From positions 328,513 through 392,512 of the forward strand of contig UVIF01000001.1 in assembly GCA_900596015.1 (NCBI GenBank): 64,000 nucleotides of DNA, written 5' to 3'. Shown here in pieces: positions 60,408-64,000 of the stretch. Within the stretch, counting starts at the first letter, position 1. Each line of letters starts with the position of its first letter. The stretch is from Pseudomonas viridiflava. Lineage in GTDB: Bacteria > Pseudomonadota > Gammaproteobacteria > Pseudomonadales > Pseudomonadaceae. A program made the position numbers and the translations under genes. The notes beneath the pieces are model-generated. The model had not been told where the DNA came from, did no database searches, and saw only the letters and a list, made by a program, of their open reading frames with translations.

Positions 60408-60901
60408 GTACCCTGGAGCAGTTGCAGCCGTTGATCGCGCCGCCGCCGATCGGCCTCTGGCCACCCGCCCCAGGCTGGTGGCTGCTTGCCGTGCTGCTGC
60501 CGAGCCTTGGCTGGGCCGCCTGGCACTGGCGCCACCGGTTGCGCCGCCGAACCGTACTGCCGATGGTGGGCGAGCCAGTTCTGGATCCGGTGCGCCAGGG
60601 CGCGCTGGAAGAGCTGGCGCGCTTGCCCCGCCCCTACGATGGCGCCCCTGCCGGTGCGTGGCTGCAGCAGATCAACGGTTTGCTCAAGCGTTTGTGTCGC
60701 AATCACTACCCGAACGCCAACAGTCATGTGCTCAATGGTCGCCAGTGGCTGGCATTCCTCGACAATCGCTGTCCGGCCGCCGGCCTGACGCGCTGGATGG
60801 TACTGGTCGAAGGCGTCTACAAGCCTGAGTGCAAGCTGGACGACAAAGCCATCGCCGGCCTGCAGCAGTCGGTCGAAACCTGGATACGCAAGCATGTTTG
60901 A
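60404..60901 (+). CDS. DUF4381 membrane protein
   Basis: This 165-residue protein has one strong membrane helix (about 22-44: PGWWLLAVLLPSLGWAAWHW) and a soluble C-terminal domain with WLQQINGLLKRLC. It matches DUF4381, found in MoxR/Bat operons. The start is ATG 60404 in the ATGA overlap with DUF58; the stop overlaps the BatA start by eight bases. Its exact role is not known. Confidence 0.9.
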   Translation: MSTLEQLQPLIAPPPIGLWPPAPGWWLLAVLLPSLGWAAWHWRHRLRRRTVLPMVGEPVLDPVRQGALEELARLPRPYDGAPAGAWLQQINGLLKRLCRNHYPNANSHVLNGRQWLAFLDNRCPAAGLTRWMVLVEGVYKPECKLDDKAIAGLQQSVETWIRKHV

Positions 60902-61970
60902 GTTCGCCTGGCTGTGGGTCTTCGCCCTGCTGCCGCTGCCGTGGCTGCTGCGTGTGCTGCTGCCGGCCGCCGACAGTGGCGAGGCGGCGCTCAAGGTCAG
61001 TTTTCTCGATGAGCTCGAGGGGCTGGCCGGGCGCCGGGCACGCATCAGCCTGCCGACCTGGCAGCAACAGGCGCCCTACGTGCTGCTGTGGCTATTGCTG
61101 CTGATCGCGGCGGCGCGTCCGCAGTGGCTGGGCGATCCCCTGCCCATTGCCGCGAGCGGGCGCGACCTGCTGGTGGCGGTGGATGTGTCCGGATCCATGG
61201 ACTACCCCGACATGCGTTGGCAGAACGAGGACATCAGTCGGCTGGAGCTGGTCCAACGCCTGCTCGGTGACTTTCTCGAACATCGCCAGGGCGACCGGGT
61301 CGGGCTGATCCTGTTCGGCAGCAAGGCTTATGTGCAGGCGCCGCTGACCTTCGACCGGCGCACCGTGCGTACCTGGCTCGACGAAGCACGCATCGGCATT
61401 GCCGGGAAGAACACCGCCATCGGCGACGCCATCGGCCTGGCGCTCAAACGTCTGCGCCTGCGCCCGGCGCAAAGCCGAGTGCTCATTCTGGTCACCGACG
61501 GCGCCAATAACGGCGGGCAGATCCATCCCATCACTGCCGCGCGCCTGGCGGCCCAGGAGCATGTGCGCATCCATACCATCGGCATCGGCGCCGACCCCAG
61601 CGCCGATGGCGCACTGAGCATGCTGGGGCTCAATCCCAGCCTGGACCTGGACGAGCCCTCACTGCGCGAGATCGCGCAGATCACCGGCGGTCAGTATTTC
61701 CGCGCCCGCGACGGCGACCAGCTGCAAGCCATCGGCGCCAGCCTCGACACCCTGGAACCGGTCGACCAGAAGCCCACCCAGGCGCGACCGGCGCAAGCGC
61801 TGTATAGCTGGCCGCTGAGCGCGGCGTTGCTGCTGAGCGTGTTGCTGGTGGTGCGCCAGAACTGGCCGAACAACCCGCTGCAACTGTTCCTGCGCAAGCG
61901 CCGCTTTCTGCCGACGGCGCCGCAATGGCGCGAGCGCCTGCAGCGGTTGCAACTGCGGAGGCGCAAATGA
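60894..61970 (+). CDS. BatA-like von Willebrand factor A protein
   Basis: This 358-residue protein has membrane helices at its start (about 3-20 and 58-78) and end (about 303-320) and a VWA domain between. The metal site is complete: DVSGSMDYPD (D-x-S-x-S), the Thr in AGKNTAIGDAI and the Asp in VTDGANN. It should bind ligands through a metal ion at the periplasmic or cytoplasmic face of the inner membrane. Both ends overlap neighbours. Confidence 0.92.
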   Translation: MFEFAWLWVFALLPLPWLLRVLLPAADSGEAALKVSFLDELEGLAGRRARISLPTWQQQAPYVLLWLLLLIAAARPQWLGDPLPIAASGRDLLVAVDVSGSMDYPDMRWQNEDISRLELVQRLLGDFLEHRQGDRVGLILFGSKAYVQAPLTFDRRTVRTWLDEARIGIAGKNTAIGDAIGLALKRLRLRPAQSRVLILVTDGANNGGQIHPITAARLAAQEHVRIHTIGIGADPSADGALSMLGLNPSLDLDEPSLREIAQITGGQYFRARDGDQLQAIGASLDTLEPVDQKPTQARPAQALYSWPLSAALLLSVLLVVRQNWPNNPLQLFLRKRRFLPTAPQWRERLQRLQLRRRK

Positions 61971-63709
61971 TCGATGCGTGGCCGCATTGGTTCCGCCCCT
62001 GGTGGCTGCTGGCCTGGCCAGCATTGGTCTGGCTGCTGTGGCAATTGTGGCACCGGCAGAAACGTGCGGGGCGCTGGCAATTGCTGCTGCCCCGACACTT
62101 TCATGAGGTACTGCTGGGCGGTGGCAGCGGTCGTCAGAGCAAGGCATCCTGGATAGTGCTGGGCCTGGCGTGGCTGCTGACCGGGGTGGCCCTGCTCGGA
62201 CCCAGTTGGCAGCGCATCGAACAGCCGGGCAGGACCGTCGTCGACCCGCTGGTGGTGGTGCTCGCCCTGAGCCCCGAGATGCTGGCCACCGATGTGGCAC
62301 CCAATCGCCTGGAACAGGCGCGGCGCAAACTGCTGGACCTGCTCGACGCACGCCGTGATGCGCAGACGGCCATTATCGTCTACGCCGGCAGCGCGCACGT
62401 GCTGGTGCCGCTGTCCGACGACCTGGGAACCAGTCGCAACCTGCTGGAGGCGATCAAGCCCTCCATCATGCCAATCGAAGGCCAGCGCGCCGACCTTGGC
62501 GTACAGCGCGCGCTGGACTTGCTCGACCAGGCGGAACAGGGTCAGGGACGCATTCTGCTGCTGGCGTCGCAGTTGTCCGACGCCGAGCGGCGAGGTATCG
62601 CCCAACGGCTGGACCAGCACTCGCCACAATTGTTGATTCTGGGTATCGGCACCCGTGACGGTGCGCCGGTGAAGCAGGAGAACGGTGATTTCCTCAAGGA
62701 CGAGCAAGGCGCGATTCGCTTGCCGCGCCTGGACAGTGTCGGTCTGCGCAGCTTTGCTGCCGATGTCGGCGGCCTGTACCGACAAGCGCGTCTGGACGAT
62801 CTGGACCTGCGCAACCTGGGCCTTCTCGACCGCCCCACGGTGTTGCGTGGCAACGGCAAGACACAGCAGCTGGACAGCTGGGCCGATCAAGGCCACTGGC
62901 TGCTGCTGCCCCTGTTGTTGCTGGCGGCGCTCGCCGGCCGCCGCGGCTGGCTGTTCTGCCTGCCGCTGTGCCTGTTGATGGTGCCGCAGCCCAGCTATGC
63001 CTTCGATGTTCAGGACCTCTGGTTGCGCCGCGATCAGCAAGGCCAGGCCCTGCTCGAACAACAGCGTCCGGCCCAGGCCGCGCGGCGCTTCGCCGACGCT
63101 CAGTGGCAGGGCATGGCGCTCTACGAGGCGGGGGACTACGCGGCGGCGGCCGAGCGCTTCGCCCAGGGCGACAGTGCCCGCGACCACTACAACCGTGGCA
63201 ACGCCCTGGCTCGCAGCGGAGAACTGGAAGCTGCCCTGGACGCCTATGAGCAGGCCCTGGAGCGCCAGCCGGACCTGCAGCCGGCGCTGGACAACCGTAC
63301 GCTGGTGGAACAGCTCCTGCGCCAGGCCCAGGCCGAGCCTCCTGCAGTTTCCGCAGACCAGGCCGACCGCCCCCGCGCACCCGGTGCCACGGCGCCGGAC
63401 GCCGAGGATCCCGGCGCGCCCACGACCGCCGACGACCACCCGCCAGGCAGCGATGCAACGAGTGGCCGGGAAAGCCCTTCCGGTCAGGCTGGAGGAGAAC
63501 AGAACCAGGCACAATCCCCGGCGCCGGCGCAGCCGCCCAATGACGAGTCCACGACCCGGCCGCCGTCACGACCAACCCAGACCACTCTGGATGCCGAACA
63601 ACGCCAAGCTCTGGAACAATGGCTGCGACAGATTCCGGACGACCCGGCCGAGCTGTTGCGGCGCAAATTCTGGTATGAACAGCAACAACATCAGGACAAG
63701 AGTCGATGA
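61967..63709 (+). CDS. BatB/BatC-like VWA-TPR protein
   Basis: This 580-residue protein has two N-terminal helices, a VWA domain, a helix pair about residues 307-345, and a TPR segment (LYEAGDYAAAAERFAQGD, DHYNRGNALARSGELEAALD). The tail is Pro/Ala/Ser-rich and polar, ending in a short helix. The VWA metal site is lost: where BatA has D-x-S-x-S, this one reads ALSPEM. It combines the BatB and BatC roles in one chain. The start is ATG 61967 (ATGA overlap); the end has the same overlap with batD. Confidence 0.9.
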   Translation: MIDAWPHWFRPWWLLAWPALVWLLWQLWHRQKRAGRWQLLLPRHFHEVLLGGGSGRQSKASWIVLGLAWLLTGVALLGPSWQRIEQPGRTVVDPLVVVLALSPEMLATDVAPNRLEQARRKLLDLLDARRDAQTAIIVYAGSAHVLVPLSDDLGTSRNLLEAIKPSIMPIEGQRADLGVQRALDLLDQAEQGQGRILLLASQLSDAERRGIAQRLDQHSPQLLILGIGTRDGAPVKQENGDFLKDEQGAIRLPRLDSVGLRSFAADVGGLYRQARLDDLDLRNLGLLDRPTVLRGNGKTQQLDSWADQGHWLLLPLLLLAALAGRRGWLFCLPLCLLMVPQPSYAFDVQDLWLRRDQQGQALLEQQRPAQAARRFADAQWQGMALYEAGDYAAAAERFAQGDSARDHYNRGNALARSGELEAALDAYEQALERQPDLQPALDNRTLVEQLLRQAQAEPPAVSADQADRPRAPGATAPDAEDPGAPTTADDHPPGSDATSGRESPSGQAGGEQNQAQSPAPAQPPNDESTTRPPSRPTQTTLDAEQRQALEQWLRQIPDDPAELLRRKFWYEQQQHQDKSR

Positions 63710-64000
63710 GTCGCTTCAGCGCCCTCTGCATCAGTGCAACCCTGGCCGTGCTTGCCCAATGCGCGCATGCCGCCACGCTGGTGGCCAGCGTCGATCGCTC
63801 GCGGCTCAACTCGGGGGAAACGGTCGAACTCACCCTGGAAACCAACGACGTCACGCAGTTCGGCAAGCCCGACCTGACGCCACTCGAAGGCCCGTTCGAG
63901 GTGCGCGACACGCGCCAGGTCAATCGCCTGACCAGCCTGGATGGCGACCGCCAGGCCACGACCCGCTGGATCATCACCCTGCTCCCGCGACAGACCGGCA
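63706..64000 (+). CDS. BatD-like oxygen-tolerance protein, N-terminal part
   Basis: The gene runs off the window end; 98 codons are seen. It opens with a signal peptide (MSRFSALCISATLAVLAQC, then AHAA), and the mature part begins TLVASVDRSRLNSGETVELT, the usual start of the BatD beta-sandwich repeats. BatD proteins are periplasmic with a C-terminal anchor and complete the MoxR/Bat set. The ATG 63706 overlaps the previous stop (ATGA). Confidence 0.88.
   Translation, partial: MSRFSALCISATLAVLAQCAHAATLVASVDRSRLNSGETVELTLETNDVTQFGKPDLTPLEGPFEVRDTRQVNRLTSLDGDRQATTRWIITLLPRQTG

Overview
The window reads as a stretch of Pseudomonas core chromosome, most like the P. putida group. It is GC-rich, the genes are close-packed, and starts are often GTG or TTG. 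Several gene orders are typical of pseudomonads: ubiG-mupP-yciK, mtnA/mtaD, the fused tyrA-aroA gene inside a serC-pheA-hisC-tyrA/aroA-cmk-rpsA-ihfB series, and the gdhB/hypothetical/moxR-DUF58-DUF4381-VWA-VWA-BatD block. Short palindromic REP-type repeats of Pseudomonas style lie in several gaps. I see no rRNA, tRNA, CRISPR array, prophage, transposase or plasmid genes. The species assignment is an inference; no search was run.

Layout. 1-2.6 kb: the end of a sensor histidine kinase, then a catalase-family protein and a lipoprotein esterase on the minus strand. 2.8-8.1 kb (minus): carboxynorspermidine decarboxylase and dehydrogenase (polyamine synthesis), then the one-base-overlapping chain nadK - metallophosphatase - rhomboid protease. 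8.2-15.1 kb: a DUF1853 protein, cytochrome b561, a PLP desulfhydrase/deaminase, 2,4-dienoyl-CoA reductase, a nitrilase-fold protein lacking its catalytic cysteine, and an AraC regulator. 15.1-28.9 kb (minus): gyrA, serC, pheA, hisC, tyrA-aroA, cmk, rpsA, a tandem pair of small paralogous lipoproteins, ihfB, a LapA-domain protein and a DUF2242 lipoprotein. Aromatic amino acid and serine synthesis is joined here to translation and DNA-architecture genes.

29.2-33.9 kb: mtnA and mtaD (5'-methylthioadenosine salvage), then ubiG-mupP-yciK. 34.0-41.9 kb (minus): a TenA/PqqC-fold protein, a PAS-GGDEF-EAL enzyme, an ABC exporter, a DsbA-like protein, trhO, a BolA protein and a DUF2059 protein. 42.1-49.7 kb: fumC, a DUF6316 protein, a periplasmic solute-binding protein, a DEDDh exonuclease, ppnP, an MsbA-like ABC exporter, a 59-residue protein, pdxB and a DUF1289 protein. 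50.1-57.7 kb: acnB behind a long, highly structured leader, and the 1619-residue NAD-glutamate dehydrogenase. 58-64 kb: an unknown acidic protein, then the MoxR/Bat operon, cut off inside batD at the window end.

Most of the window is ordinary housekeeping. The parts that repay a second look are non-coding or diverged: nested inverted repeats and a small open frame in the acnB leader; paired hairpins before one of two tandem lipoprotein genes that sit between rpsA and ihfB; a structured gyrA leader; an orphan terminator upstream of the GGDEF/EAL gene; and probable pseudo-enzymes (the nitrilase-like protein and the second VWA protein).
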